Source of the DNA: Candidatus Poribacteria bacterium
GTDB taxonomy: Bacteria; Poribacteria; WGA-4E; WGA-3G
Length of the DNA: 64,000 nt
Direction: 5' to 3'
Assembly (NCBI GenBank): GCA_028821605.1
Contig: JAPPFM010000048.1
Span: 24,218-88,217 of the forward strand
This document shows positions 26,935-36,246 of the stretch, piece by piece. The notes below the pieces were generated by a model that saw only the letters and a program-made list of their open reading frames with translations, searched no databases and was not told the DNA's origin. The translations under genes and the position numbers were made by a program. How positions within the stretch are numbered: position 1 is the stretch's first letter; each line of letters begins with the position of its first letter.

Positions 26935-28362
26935 ATGTTAATGACCCTGATTCAGAAAGAGATGATGCATCATATCCTGAGTGCCCGGTTTGTAGCACTC
27001 CTGCTGATGTGTCTCTTGCTTGTTCCGCTTACCTTGCATATCAATTACAGCAATTATCGCCAAAATTTAGTGGACTACCAAGAAGCGACTAAACGCGCAA
27101 ACATTGAAGAGGCGGAAGTGGACCCGAAGTCACCACCTGAACCGGAAGAGGAAGTTGCCAAAGTCTTTCTCAAACCGACACCTTTGAGCGTCTTCGCAAA
27201 CGGACTGGAAAACGTGCTGCCGAGTTATTTGGGTATGACCCGCAATGGGATCACACAGGGCCCCGACGCTTTAATTGCCTCACCCCTTTCCTATCTACTG
27301 GGGCACCTCGATTTTCTCTTTGTGATAGGTACAGTTTTCAGTCTGCTGGCGTTGCTGTTTACATTCGATGCCGTTGCTGGGGAGAGAGAAGCAGGGACGT
27401 TGCGAATTACCTTAGCGAACGCGCTCGCGCGCGACGTATTCCTATGGAGCAAGTTGATTGGTGGATACCTTGTGTTTGTTGTTCCGTTCTTGGTATCGTT
27501 TATCTTCGGTTTACTCATGATCGTTTGGCAAGGATTTCCGCTCGGTGAGTCCGATATTTTTCCACGGGTACTCGGTTTAATCCTCGCCTCCTTGCTTTAT
27601 ATTGCGGTGTTTTTCGCGATAGGGACCGTGATTTCTATCTACCTGGATAGTGCCAAGACGGCTCTCATCATTGCCTTTACTGTCTGGGTGTTTGCCGTGC
27701 TGATTACACCACGCGTTGGGTTTCTTGCCGCCAAACTCATTGCCCCGACCCGAACGCCGCAGAGCGTCTATATGGAGAAAGCAGTCATGCAAGAGGATTT
27801 CAACGCGGTGCTTAAAAAGGAAAGAGATAAAATTCAACTCGAAGGGGAGGAGGTAACGGATGAAATGGGCCGCAGAATGACGGTAGTAATACCGGGAATG
27901 GGGAAAAATAGGGAAAAAATTGCTGAGCGCATGGGACCGCTTGAAGAGGAATATCGCTTAAAATTCCAAAGCCACTCTGATAAACTTGAACGGGATTACA
28001 AACGTGAAACAAAAAGACAAGAACAAATCGGTGAGACGCTCTCCCGAATGACACCGACTTCTTCTTTAATCTATCTCGCTACGAACTTGACACAGACGGG
28101 AAAGGGGAAAAGAAGCGACTACTTGCAAGCAGGAGATCGCTACTGGAATAGGCTTGACATGGATGTGTTCAGCAAAATTTCAGATCATATCCCGTCCGAG
28201 CATTACAAGCCCCCTGTCAAAGTTCCACAGCCCGCTGCGCTGGAGGAGACAACCTTAGGAGAGACACTCCGTCGATCAATTGTGGATGCGCTACTGCTCT
28301 GTTTCTTCGCAGTCGCGTTAACAACCGTGGCGTTTCTGAGATTCTTCCGTACAGATATTTGA
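26935..28362 (+). CDS. ABC-2 type transporter permease, copy 1
   Basis: A 475-residue membrane protein. One helix at about residues 16-36 is followed by a charged extracytoplasmic stretch, and a helix cluster lies at about 120-290 containing TFDAVAGEREAGTLRITLAN, the coupling region typical of ABC-2 permeases of the GldF/NosY kind. A long charged loop (about 290-430) and a last helix near the C-terminus (LLLCFFAVALTTVAFLRFF) complete it. Length and layout fit permeases of unknown export substrate. No ATP-binding partner is encoded in the window. The paralog at 28591-30072 may be the second half of a heterodimer. It is headed by promoter-like element A. Confidence 0.82.
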   Translation: MLMTLIQKEMMHHILSARFVALLLMCLLLVPLTLHINYSNYRQNLVDYQEATKRANIEEAEVDPKSPPEPEEEVAKVFLKPTPLSVFANGLENVLPSYLGMTRNGITQGPDALIASPLSYLLGHLDFLFVIGTVFSLLALLFTFDAVAGEREAGTLRITLANALARDVFLWSKLIGGYLVFVVPFLVSFIFGLLMIVWQGFPLGESDIFPRVLGLILASLLYIAVFFAIGTVISIYLDSAKTALIIAFTVWVFAVLITPRVGFLAAKLIAPTRTPQSVYMEKAVMQEDFNAVLKKERDKIQLEGEEVTDEMGRRMTVVIPGMGKNREKIAERMGPLEEEYRLKFQSHSDKLERDYKRETKRQEQIGETLSRMTPTSSLIYLATNLTQTGKGKRSDYLQAGDRYWNRLDMDVFSKISDHIPSEHYKPPVKVPQPAALEETTLGETLRRSIVDALLLCFFAVALTTVAFLRFFRTDI

Positions 28363-28419
28363 GAAAAAACATCAAGTTGAGGAAAACGATTGTAGGGGCA
28401 GGTCTTGTACCTGCCCTAC

Positions 28420-28447
28420 ATTACCGAATTAAATTCTTAATCTTCAT
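28420..28447 (+). repeat. 28-nt dispersed repeat
   Basis: The 28 nt starting ATTACCGAATTAAATT and ending TCTTCAT are identical at 38080-38107. Diverged copies occur near 41739-41766 and 51529-51556, and an inverted one near 49603-49630. It often sits next to a GTACCTGCCC hairpin or a TATAGTAAAA-type element. Confidence 0.65.
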
Positions 28448-28590
28448 GAACCTCGCTCTTGTGTTGATGTATAGGTAATTACAGGTTTTACTATAATTCA
28501 CTCGGATTGTAAAAGCAAATTCCGATAATTCTAATACGCTTACCTCGTCCTGGATTTTGTTACACTTTTCATGAGAATGGAGATACTCCA

Positions 28591-30072
28591 ATGTTAATGA
28601 CCTTGATTCAAAAAGAGATGATGCATCACATTCTGAGTGCTCGGTTTGTTGCCCTGCTACTGATGTGTGTATTACTCATACCACTCAATTTGCATATCAA
28701 TTACCATCATTATCTCAAACGCCAAATCGACTATCAAGAACAAGAAAAGCTCAAAGACGAAGACGCTCTCGAAGACGAAAATGGTAAGGAATCGGCAGGT
28801 CCGAAACACAACTTTAGCTTTACTGCAAAAGCGTGGACGGATCCGAATTTTGAAGTTTCCAAGTTGACTCTTAAACCGACACCTTTAAGTGTGTTTGCGA
28901 CGGGTTTAGAATCTGCCCTTCCGACTTATCTCGGTATGACACGCAACGGAATAACGCGGGGAGAAGCGTCCTTGTCTACCGCGCCAATAGCCTTTCTTTT
29001 GGGACATCTCGACTTCGTATTTGTCGTCAGTACTGTCTTTAGTCTACTGGCATTGTTGTTTACGTTTGATGCTGTTGCAGGCGAAAGAGAAGCCGGAACA
29101 CTTCGGATAACGCTCGCCAATTCACTGCCACGCGATATCTTTTTGTGGAGCAAACTCATCGGTGGATACCTTGTCTTCATTCTTCCGTTCTTAATCTCGT
29201 TAATCATCGGTTTACTGGTCCTCGTCTGGCAAGGCTTCCCACTGGGTGAATCGGACATTTTTCTCCGCATCTTCTGCCTTATCTTCGTCTCACTGCTCTA
29301 CATTGCGGTCTTTTTTGCGGTAGGGGCGGGAATCTCAATCTATTTCGACAGTTCCAAGACAGCCCTCATCGTTGCTTTTACTGTCTGGGTGTTTGCTGTT
29401 CTGATTTTACCGCGTGTCGGGTTTCTCGCGGCACAAATCGTCGCGCCGACTTCAACAGCGGAGAGCGTCTACAGGGAAAAAACAGCAAGGCGGGCAGAAT
29501 TGCGTGCTACCCTCGAAGCGGAAAGAAGCAAAATGATGAGTGAAGTGTTATCTGAAATGATGAAATCTAACCCCGCGCCGGGAGGGACCGCCGTCTTTAC
29601 AATAGGTCCAGAACACTACGAGAAAATGAATGAGAAGATGGCACCGCTTGAAGAGGAGGCTCGGTTAAAATACCGGGACCTCGCGACGCAACTCGATAGG
29701 CGTTATCAGCGAGAAAGAAAACACCAAGATGCAATCGGTGTAAATTTCTCCCGAATCACACCGACGGCTTCCTTCATTTTTCTTGCAACGGATACCACAC
29801 AAACCGGTCAGGCGAAAAAAAACACTTACTTCCAAACAGGAACTCGCTACTATGAGACCCTTGATACGGAAATGTTTAGCAAAATGTCAGAAGACCCAGG
29901 GAATCTTACCCATATAGAAGAAATCCAGTCTCCGATGCCGCCCCCACCGGTCGCTGAAGCAACCTTGGCAGAGACGCTCCAACACGCCGCCCTGGATCTG
30001 CTGCTGCTCTGTTTCTTCGCAATCGTGCTAACAACCGTGGCGTTTCTGAAATTCTTCCGTATGGACATTTAA
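28591..30072 (+). CDS. ABC-2 type transporter permease, copy 2
   Basis: A 493-residue paralog of the permease at 26935-28362. The first 20 residues are identical (MLMTLIQKEMMHHILSARFV), and the helix cluster around FDAVAGEREAGTLRITLANS is nearly so. The extracytoplasmic loop (about residues 38-75) and the long charged loop are clearly different. Helix order is the same. GGAG lies 8 nt before the ATG. The pair probably forms one heterodimeric exporter, or two homodimers with different partners. It sits 304 nt before the sigma-factor gene at 30377. Confidence 0.82.
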   Translation: MLMTLIQKEMMHHILSARFVALLLMCVLLIPLNLHINYHHYLKRQIDYQEQEKLKDEDALEDENGKESAGPKHNFSFTAKAWTDPNFEVSKLTLKPTPLSVFATGLESALPTYLGMTRNGITRGEASLSTAPIAFLLGHLDFVFVVSTVFSLLALLFTFDAVAGEREAGTLRITLANSLPRDIFLWSKLIGGYLVFILPFLISLIIGLLVLVWQGFPLGESDIFLRIFCLIFVSLLYIAVFFAVGAGISIYFDSSKTALIVAFTVWVFAVLILPRVGFLAAQIVAPTSTAESVYREKTARRAELRATLEAERSKMMSEVLSEMMKSNPAPGGTAVFTIGPEHYEKMNEKMAPLEEEARLKYRDLATQLDRRYQRERKHQDAIGVNFSRITPTASFIFLATDTTQTGQAKKNTYFQTGTRYYETLDTEMFSKMSEDPGNLTHIEEIQSPMPPPPVAEATLAETLQHAALDLLLLCFFAIVLTTVAFLKFFRMDI

Positions 30073-30376
30073 GGAGAAAAGGTTACGGTTTTAGCACTAT
30101 GGGTAAAATCCAACACTTTAACGAAATAGGTAGGTTAGTGCGAATTGTTGGGTTTCACTCTATTCTCCACGAGAATTTATTGGAAAAACAGTGTTTGTGT
30201 TGTTATGATAATAGAAGTAGAGTTTCACCATGTTACTGGGTCTGTTCAAAACGACCAAAACCATTCATTACAGGACTTACGCAGCTTCCTTTGCTGGCGA
30301 GGTTTCAAACCTCGCCAGCAGTGCCTAATACATGTTCAAAACGACCAAAACTATTCATTAATCATGGAGAATTCTG
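30073..30376. other. 304-bp leader of the ECF sigma gene with repeats
   Basis: It contains two direct copies of a 28-nt sequence beginning TGTTCAAAACGACCAAAAC (30243-30270 and 30333-30360), 90 nt apart. Between them is the palindrome at 30293-30319. A stretch TTGTTGGGTTTCACT near 30147 resembles the inner repeat of the 14903 element. No gene was seen. Confidence 0.6.
30293..30319. repeat. Perfect 13-bp palindrome (GGCGAGGTTT family)
   Basis: GCTGGCGAGGTTT-C-AAACCTCGCCAGC is a perfect hairpin with one central base. The same GCTGGCGAGG / CCTCGCC pair occurs at 37905-37938, 49856-49913, 51877-51899 and 53690-53727, where it lies inside TATAGTAAAA-ended elements. Confidence 0.75.
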
Positions 30377-33259
30377 ATGGTTAGAGATGATGTTCAGTTG
30401 ATTCACAGTATCTTGTCAGGCAACGATGAAGCGTTCAGTATTTTAGTTAAAAAATACCAAAAGAGTGTTCACGCCCTCGCGTGGCGGAAGATTGGCGACT
30501 TTCACTATGCTGAAGAAATAACACAAGACACCTTCCTTCAGGCATACAAGAAACTCTCAACACTCAAGAACCCCAACCAGTTTGCCGGGTGGCTCTATGT
30601 CATCGCAAATCGGCTTTGCCTGAATTGGTTGCGCAAGAAAAAACCTGCAATCCAATCGTTGGATGGTACATCCACGGCAGAAATAGAAAAATTATCTTAT
30701 GCCCGCCATGTTTCGGAACATCGCGAGACAGAAGCCACTGAACGTCGCACTGAAATCGTCAGAAAACTTCTGGCGAGATTGCCGGAGAGTGAGCGCACAG
30801 TAGTGTCCCTCTACTATCTCGGTGAGATGACATCCAAGGAAATCGGTAAATTCTTAGGTGTATCTGTGAAGACGGTTCATAGTCGGCTTCATCGGGCACG
30901 AAAACGTCTACAAGAGAAAGACGAACTCTTAATTAGTGAAGTCCTCGGTGGTGTTCAATTACCTACTAACTTAATTGAGAGCGTCATGCAACAGGTCGCT
31001 GACATGAAACCGACAGGAACCCCGGTTGCGAAACCCTTGCTTCCATGGGCGGCTTTTGGTGCAGCTACGGTTTTGATTATGCTGCTGCTGGGTGCAAGCA
31101 ATCAATATCTCGCTCGGTTTCAGCAGCCGTACAGTTTCGAGGCAGAATCTGAACTTATCATTGAAATTGTTGACGCGCCCATCGTCCTTGATACTCATAC
31201 GAAACCCGCTGTGCGGAATCAGGCTGGACGTGCTGCTAACCCCAATAAAAGCAGCGGTGCCGGGCAGACCTCTGAGACAACTTTAGCGTCCAATACGTCA
31301 ACGGATTCACTCAGACCTTCCATCTCTCAGTGGACTCGGACAAATGGACCGTTAGGTGGACACGTGCGTGACATCTTTGCAACATCTGAGAAAGTGCTTT
31401 ATGCTGTTACGTCAAAGGGGATCTATAGCCTAACAGCAGAAGCAACTGCGTGGACGCTCACCAGCACGAGCGTGCCAACCACCATGCTCCGAATGCCAAT
31501 GGCAGAACATGGCAATACCCTTTATATTGTTTCCAGTGAGAAAATATTCGCTTCAAGCGACAATGGCGAAACGTGGCGTGTCCTTTGCTCTCGACCAGAG
31601 GGAGAGGCAGTTGGACTTATCGTTGTAGATGAGATACAGGGGAATAACCAAAACCCGCGTCCTGTAATGTATCTCGCCCTTCACACGAAAGGCATTTTCC
31701 GATCCACAAATGCTGGTGCACAATGGAACCTTTTGGAGAATGGACTCGCAGACCAAAGTGTTTACGCAGTAACTGCGGTTGAAAATACGGTATTTGCTGG
31801 CACCAACGAGGGGCTCCATCGCCTCAATTCAGATGTTTGGCAACGATTATCAGTCGGTACGTCGGAACCTGTCTATTCCCTGATAGGGTTTGAAAACAAC
31901 CTCTATGTTGGAATGAACTCTGATTTTTTGCCACTGGGACCGTTTAAGCCAATACCAAGAGTGCCAAAAGAGCGTGTGGAACGACTTATACTTTCGAGAA
32001 CACCTTGGGACAACGAGAGCACAAGCAGAATTTTCCACTCGACCGACTTAGGCGCGTCGTGGACTGAGATAACGCCTAAAAATGAATCTCCTTTCATGGA
32101 TGCACTTGGTATAGTGATTGTCGAGGGGACTGGTGAAACAACACTTTTACCACACGGAACTGTCGCAGTGGACGAAAACACTTTTTACCAAGTCAGTTCA
32201 CACGGTATTCATCGCACAATTGATGGCGGTGAATCTTGGCACCCATTTATGAATGGGATAATGGAAACTATGCAGGATTTGACCGCTTGCAACGACAAAT
32301 TGTATGCACAGACTGGTATGGATCTTGTTCAATCCGTTGACGGTGGTGAGACGTGGGAAACCGTTCGGATCGGCTCCAACGATCAACCGCTCGGAGCAGA
32401 CGGAAAGAATCTTTCTCTTGTTTCACAAGTAGCGACTGCTGGCGACGTTCTTTACGGAATTGCTCGTGAGGATGACGGCTTTCGCGTTTTCCATTCATCT
32501 GCAGGTGACGATGGGTTTGTTCCAGTTCAGGAAGCCCCCACTTTTGAAAGAGAATCCTCCTTGATTAAGTTGTCGACAAATACCGAAGAAGCGAAACAAA
32601 AACGCTTGCCTAATGACCCTGAAAAAAACGAGAACCCACCAGTAACATTCTCCTTTGAACATAACGAAATTGGTGGGTTTGCAGTCAATGGACAAACCTT
32701 CTACGTGGAATACAAGCATCGGCTTTTCAAGTGGAAACCCGGCGATTCGGAATGGGAAGACACTGGATTAATAGATACCAACGACCCGCTTCATGAGTCT
32801 GATAGAAGCTTCAAGTTAGCGGTTTCAGGCGAAACCATCTATGTCGGTAAACGGAATGGTAGGCTGTTTCAATCGCTCGATGGCGGAAAGAGTTGGAAAA
32901 ATATTACACCAACCCTTCCGCTTCACTTTACCCACTTCAGGGAAATAGTGTTTGCCGGTTCTACGGTTTACGTCTCAACTGATGAAGGGGTCTTAAGCTC
33001 GCAAACCGGCGCGCACTGGCGCGTGCTCACCGATAGAATGGGTAAACAAATTATTATAGACGACTTTGCCGTGGATGGTACGACAATTTATGGTGCTGAT
33101 GATGCGGGTGCCTATCGCCTGGATGCTCATGACAAGTGGGATCAGATTTCTCAAAGTGTTCCAGATAAAATTGTCTCTCTGGTTGTCAGTAAAAACAGAC
33201 TCTACATTGCTACGCAACAGCGCGGGGTATTTCATATCCCTCTTGAAAAAGAACTGTAA
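30377..33259 (+). CDS. Membrane-tethered ECF sigma factor with Asp-box propeller
   Basis: A 960-residue fusion. Residues about 15-90 are sigma-70 region 2 (YAEEITQDTFLQAYKKL, QFAGWLYVIANRLCLNWL). About 128-180 is region 4 (LPESERTVVSLYYLGEMT, then the helix-turn-helix VSVKTVHSRLHRARKRL). One membrane helix lies at 221-242. A linker follows (PYSFEAESELIIEIVD), then a large predicted extracytoplasmic propeller with six Asp-box motifs such as SSDNGETW, STDLGASW, TIDGGESW, SVDGGETW and SLDGGKSW. ECF sigma factors usually rely on a separate anti-sigma sensor; here sensor and sigma appear to be one chain. GGAG lies 7 nt before the ATG. Close paralogs are at 36247 and 47563. Confidence 0.85.
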   Translation: MVRDDVQLIHSILSGNDEAFSILVKKYQKSVHALAWRKIGDFHYAEEITQDTFLQAYKKLSTLKNPNQFAGWLYVIANRLCLNWLRKKKPAIQSLDGTSTAEIEKLSYARHVSEHRETEATERRTEIVRKLLARLPESERTVVSLYYLGEMTSKEIGKFLGVSVKTVHSRLHRARKRLQEKDELLISEVLGGVQLPTNLIESVMQQVADMKPTGTPVAKPLLPWAAFGAATVLIMLLLGASNQYLARFQQPYSFEAESELIIEIVDAPIVLDTHTKPAVRNQAGRAANPNKSSGAGQTSETTLASNTSTDSLRPSISQWTRTNGPLGGHVRDIFATSEKVLYAVTSKGIYSLTAEATAWTLTSTSVPTTMLRMPMAEHGNTLYIVSSEKIFASSDNGETWRVLCSRPEGEAVGLIVVDEIQGNNQNPRPVMYLALHTKGIFRSTNAGAQWNLLENGLADQSVYAVTAVENTVFAGTNEGLHRLNSDVWQRLSVGTSEPVYSLIGFENNLYVGMNSDFLPLGPFKPIPRVPKERVERLILSRTPWDNESTSRIFHSTDLGASWTEITPKNESPFMDALGIVIVEGTGETTLLPHGTVAVDENTFYQVSSHGIHRTIDGGESWHPFMNGIMETMQDLTACNDKLYAQTGMDLVQSVDGGETWETVRIGSNDQPLGADGKNLSLVSQVATAGDVLYGIAREDDGFRVFHSSAGDDGFVPVQEAPTFERESSLIKLSTNTEEAKQKRLPNDPEKNENPPVTFSFEHNEIGGFAVNGQTFYVEYKHRLFKWKPGDSEWEDTGLIDTNDPLHESDRSFKLAVSGETIYVGKRNGRLFQSLDGGKSWKNITPTLPLHFTHFREIVFAGSTVYVSTDEGVLSSQTGAHWRVLTDRMGKQIIIDDFAVDGTTIYGADDAGAYRLDAHDKWDQISQSVPDKIVSLVVSKNRLYIATQQRGVFHIPLEKEL

Positions 33260-33280
33260 AACCTGTTCTCTAAATATCAT

Positions 33281-33433
33281 AGGACTTACGCATTCCTCTT
33301 AAAGTCCCCCTGATAAGGGGCGGGGAATGCCATACGGCATTCATACCGTTGATTCTTTAGGGGGTTAAAAATACAGAAATGACCGATTTTTTGCGTCTGA
33401 ATGTCTGATATTTTCTCAATTTGCGCAAGTCCT
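33281..33433. mobile_element. 153-bp MITE-like element with 12-bp inverted ends
   Basis: The ends are AGGACTTACGCA (33281-33292) and TGCGCAAGTCCT (33422-33433), complementary at 11 of 12 positions. A single end of the same kind, AGGACTTACGCA, lies at 30272-30283. There is no coding content. Confidence 0.55.
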
Positions 33434-33646
33434 GTATCAGTTTCTTGCCCCAGGTCCCCGTCCCTGCACCTCTTTATGCCCTTTTACACCTTCCCTTAAC
33501 ATTTCCCAATCCGCAAATTCGGTAGGCACGGTTTCAAACCGCCCCATAAGTGTCAATTTTAGAGCAAATAACCGTTGTAGTACCAGGTCCGGCAGGTGCT
33601 GTTTCTAACTACGCCGGATTTTAGTCATAAACTTTGTACACGCCAG

Positions 33647-33813
33647 AAACCCTCTTCAGTCCCGTAGGGACGACATCTGTGTAGCAGCGTTAAAACCAAA
33701 GGAACCAAGCCCCATAGGGGCGGCATTTGTAAGGACGTTCCTATAAAATACAACGAAATATCCCTAAATTGAACCTATGGCACGGTTTCAAACCGCACCT
33801 ACCGGGTCCGGGG
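33647..33813 (+). repeat. Dispersed intergenic repeat, copy 2
   Basis: It matches 20153-20298 in the same order of boxes: CCCGTAGGGA, an ATCTGTGTAG run, a CCCCATAGGGG palindrome, GGCATTTGT, CCCTAAATTGA and AAACCGCACCTACCGGGT. Confidence 0.65.
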
Positions 33814-33930
33814 ATCAGAGAGGAAAACACCCAAGCAAAAACACTCCCATTCCCGACTTCTTACTCTCTGTACGAGGGATCTCCGAATCCCGACCCTCAA
33901 CCGAAAACCGACATTCCCCTAATCGCATTA

Positions 33931-34000
33931 GATTAAAATTCAATTTTTTTCACTTTTTTTCAAATTATGCACCCTTTCCGCCCTAAAATTGTGTCTTTAA
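33931..34000 (+). promoter_or_regulatory. Conserved ECF-type promoter element, copy B
   Basis: GATTAAAATTCAATTTTTTT is followed by CAAATTATGCACCC and, 17 nt after GCACCC (33969-33974), TGTCTTTAA (33992-34000). It lies 214 nt upstream of the PD40 gene at 34214 that starts a three-gene run ending in the shortened sigma factor. Confidence 0.6.
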
Positions 34001-34213
34001 GGGGTAACAGAAGATTTGATATACGACGACCTAATGATTGATCGGATTTTGTAGCGCAAACTTTTAGTTTGCGGCTCATCACACGCAACCTAACAGATTC
34101 TACTACAAAAGTAGCAACTTGAGTTAGAATGTCACAGTATGGGACTTTCTACGTCCTTAAACCCATCATTGCCAAACGCACTATTTCTAAATGACATACA
34201 CGGAGAAATAAAA

Positions 34214-35185
34214 ATGAAACGGAAATTTACTTATATAGCGTTGGGAGCCACAACGATATTAATATACTTATTGCTTGCGACAGACCTATATATCTACGCA
34301 TCCGATATTCCGCACATTGCCTTTAGTTCCAATCGAAGTGGAAATTATGACATCTACATCATGGATATCAACGGCAAGAATCTCCAGAAACTGACGAATC
34401 ACCCAGCCCATGAGTTTTCTCCAGCGTTTTCGCCAGACGGACAGCGGATGGCTTATGTTTCCACTCGACATGATGGCTATCCAGAAATCTATGTAATGAA
34501 TCTCAGTACAAAGGTATCCCATCGGTTGACGCACCACCCAAAACATGACAGGAATCCTGCATGGTCTCCAGACGGACGATGGATCGCGTTTGACTCTAAT
34601 AGAGAAGGGACGCATCACATCTATAAAATCGAACCGGATGGCGGAAATCTCCAACGGCTGACGCATGAGAGAAACGGAAACTACAACCCGGCTTGGTCTC
34701 CTGATGGTCAATTAATCGCTTTTGCTGCTAAAGAGGATAACAACGTTGATATCTATGTGATGAATGCTGATGGTGGTAAACTCAAACGCCTAACAAAACA
34801 AGCACAAGCGGAAAATGTTCCCACATGGTCTCCGGATGGGAAACAGATTGCTTTTAGTACTGGGCTTCTCGGAAATAGAGACATCTATATCATGAATGCG
34901 GACGGGGCAAATGTTCGCAGATTGACACATCATCCGGCGAAGGATAGTATTTCTGCTTGGTCTCCGAATGATCAAATTGTCTTTAGTACTGAGTGGGAGG
35001 AAAATTATGACATCTACCTCATAGATGTAGACGGAAACAATCGTCGTAGGTTGACACACGATCCGGCGATAGAGCGGTCCCCGACGTGGGTGCCTGCTGG
35101 TTTTTCCCTTTCTGTTTCTCCGAGTTCGGAAAAACTAATAACGCTATGGAGTAGACTTAAGCAATCCGAAATCGTCCCTAAATAG
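34214..35185 (+). CDS. Secreted PD40 (TolB-like) beta-propeller with W-RLK tail
   Basis: A 323-residue exported protein starting MKRKFTYIALGATTIL; the start at 34214 has GGAG 8 nt upstream, whereas a longer reading has no such site. After the signal segment come about six PD40 blades ([51 protein letters not shown] and others). It ends in EKLITLWSRLKQSEIVPK, a variant of the window's common C-terminal tail. Its paralog follows after 58 nt, then the sigma gene at 36247. The ligand is unknown. Confidence 0.8.
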   Translation: MKRKFTYIALGATTILIYLLLATDLYIYASDIPHIAFSSNRSGNYDIYIMDINGKNLQKLTNHPAHEFSPAFSPDGQRMAYVSTRHDGYPEIYVMNLSTKVSHRLTHHPKHDRNPAWSPDGRWIAFDSNREGTHHIYKIEPDGGNLQRLTHERNGNYNPAWSPDGQLIAFAAKEDNNVDIYVMNADGGKLKRLTKQAQAENVPTWSPDGKQIAFSTGLLGNRDIYIMNADGANVRRLTHHPAKDSISAWSPNDQIVFSTEWEENYDIYLIDVDGNNRRRLTHDPAIERSPTWVPAGFSLSVSPSSEKLITLWSRLKQSEIVPK

Positions 35186-35243
35186 TTGACCGATTAAGCA
35201 AACTCATCATTTTTAATAGTTAATTTTTTAGGGGAGGTGTAAA

Positions 35244-36224
35244 ATGAAAATGAAATGTGTCCGAGTAGGATTTGGAATAACAGTGCTGTTCAATCTACTT
35301 CTGTTCACCGTAAACGCTTGGGCGGCTCCGTATATTTCCTTCAGCTCCAACCGAACGGGAAACTGGGATATCTACGTCATTGATACAAACGGAGAAAATC
35401 TACGCAACTTGACGAATCACCCTGCGTACGACAGTCGCGCAACGTGGGCACCGGATGGACACGCTTTCACTTTTGAGTCAGACAGGGATGGAAACCACGA
35501 AATTTATATCATGAAACTTAATGAACCAGAACCTCGGCGGTTGACAAACCATCCCGGACGGGATAGTGCCCCTGACTGGTCACCAGATGGAAACTGGATC
35601 GTATTTACATCAAACAGAACGGGCGTGCTAAACCATGACATCTACAAGATAGATGTCAACGGCGAGAATTTACGACGACTCACTAACAATGAAAAATACG
35701 ATTTACATCCGGTATGGTCTCCCGATGACGAACAGATTGCTTTCTTTTCCAATCGCGATGAAGGCACGGGTATCTATGTGATGAATGCCGATGGGAAACG
35801 TCTGAGACGCATTGCGAATCTGGGACATGGAGGGACATACCCGAGCTGGGCACCCGATGGGAAACAGATTGCCTACTCTGCAAATCTTGCGGGAAGTGGT
35901 ATCTACATTATGGGTGCTGATGGACGCAATCCGTGGCGCGTGACCCCCATGAACATCTGGAGCCGTCATCCAGCGTGGGCACCCGATGGGAAACAGATTG
36001 CCTACTCTGCGGATATTAAAAATCCTTGGGGAAATCCGAATAAGGATTCAAATATTTATGTCGTTTCCGTCACAGGAGGCACCCCACGGCAAATCACAAA
36101 ACATGCAGCGCAGGATGGTTATCCCGCATGGGTGCCATCCGGTTTCCTCAACGTTTCAGCAAGTCCAGAGAAACTAATCACACTATGGAGTAGACTCAAG
36201 CAATCCGAAATCGCTCCTAAATAG
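35244..36224 (+). CDS. Secreted PD40 (TolB-like) beta-propeller with W-RLK tail
   Basis: A 326-residue paralog of the gene just upstream. The signal peptide ends near VNAWA; then come about six PD40 blades ([54 protein letters not shown]). The tail is EKLITLWSRLKQSEIAPK, nearly identical to the neighbour's. GGGGAGG lies 6 nt before the ATG. The stop is 22 nt before the start of the sigma-factor gene at 36247, so these are probably co-transcribed. Confidence 0.82.
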   Translation: MKMKCVRVGFGITVLFNLLLFTVNAWAAPYISFSSNRTGNWDIYVIDTNGENLRNLTNHPAYDSRATWAPDGHAFTFESDRDGNHEIYIMKLNEPEPRRLTNHPGRDSAPDWSPDGNWIVFTSNRTGVLNHDIYKIDVNGENLRRLTNNEKYDLHPVWSPDDEQIAFFSNRDEGTGIYVMNADGKRLRRIANLGHGGTYPSWAPDGKQIAYSANLAGSGIYIMGADGRNPWRVTPMNIWSRHPAWAPDGKQIAYSADIKNPWGNPNKDSNIYVVSVTGGTPRQITKHAAQDGYPAWVPSGFLNVSASPEKLITLWSRLKQSEIAPK

Positions 36225-36246
36225 TTGGCGCGTTATGGAGGTCTTG

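Larger units (their letters stand above)
33260..34213. other. 954-bp non-coding stretch of repeats ending in promoter element B
   Basis: No gene is supported. From left to right it holds the inverted-repeat element at 33281-33433, the dispersed repeat at 33647-33813 and the promoter-like block at 33931-34000. A CCCCCTGATAAGGGG hairpin near 33308 recurs near 53515. The remaining ~200 nt before the PD40 start show nothing recognisable. Confidence 0.6.
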
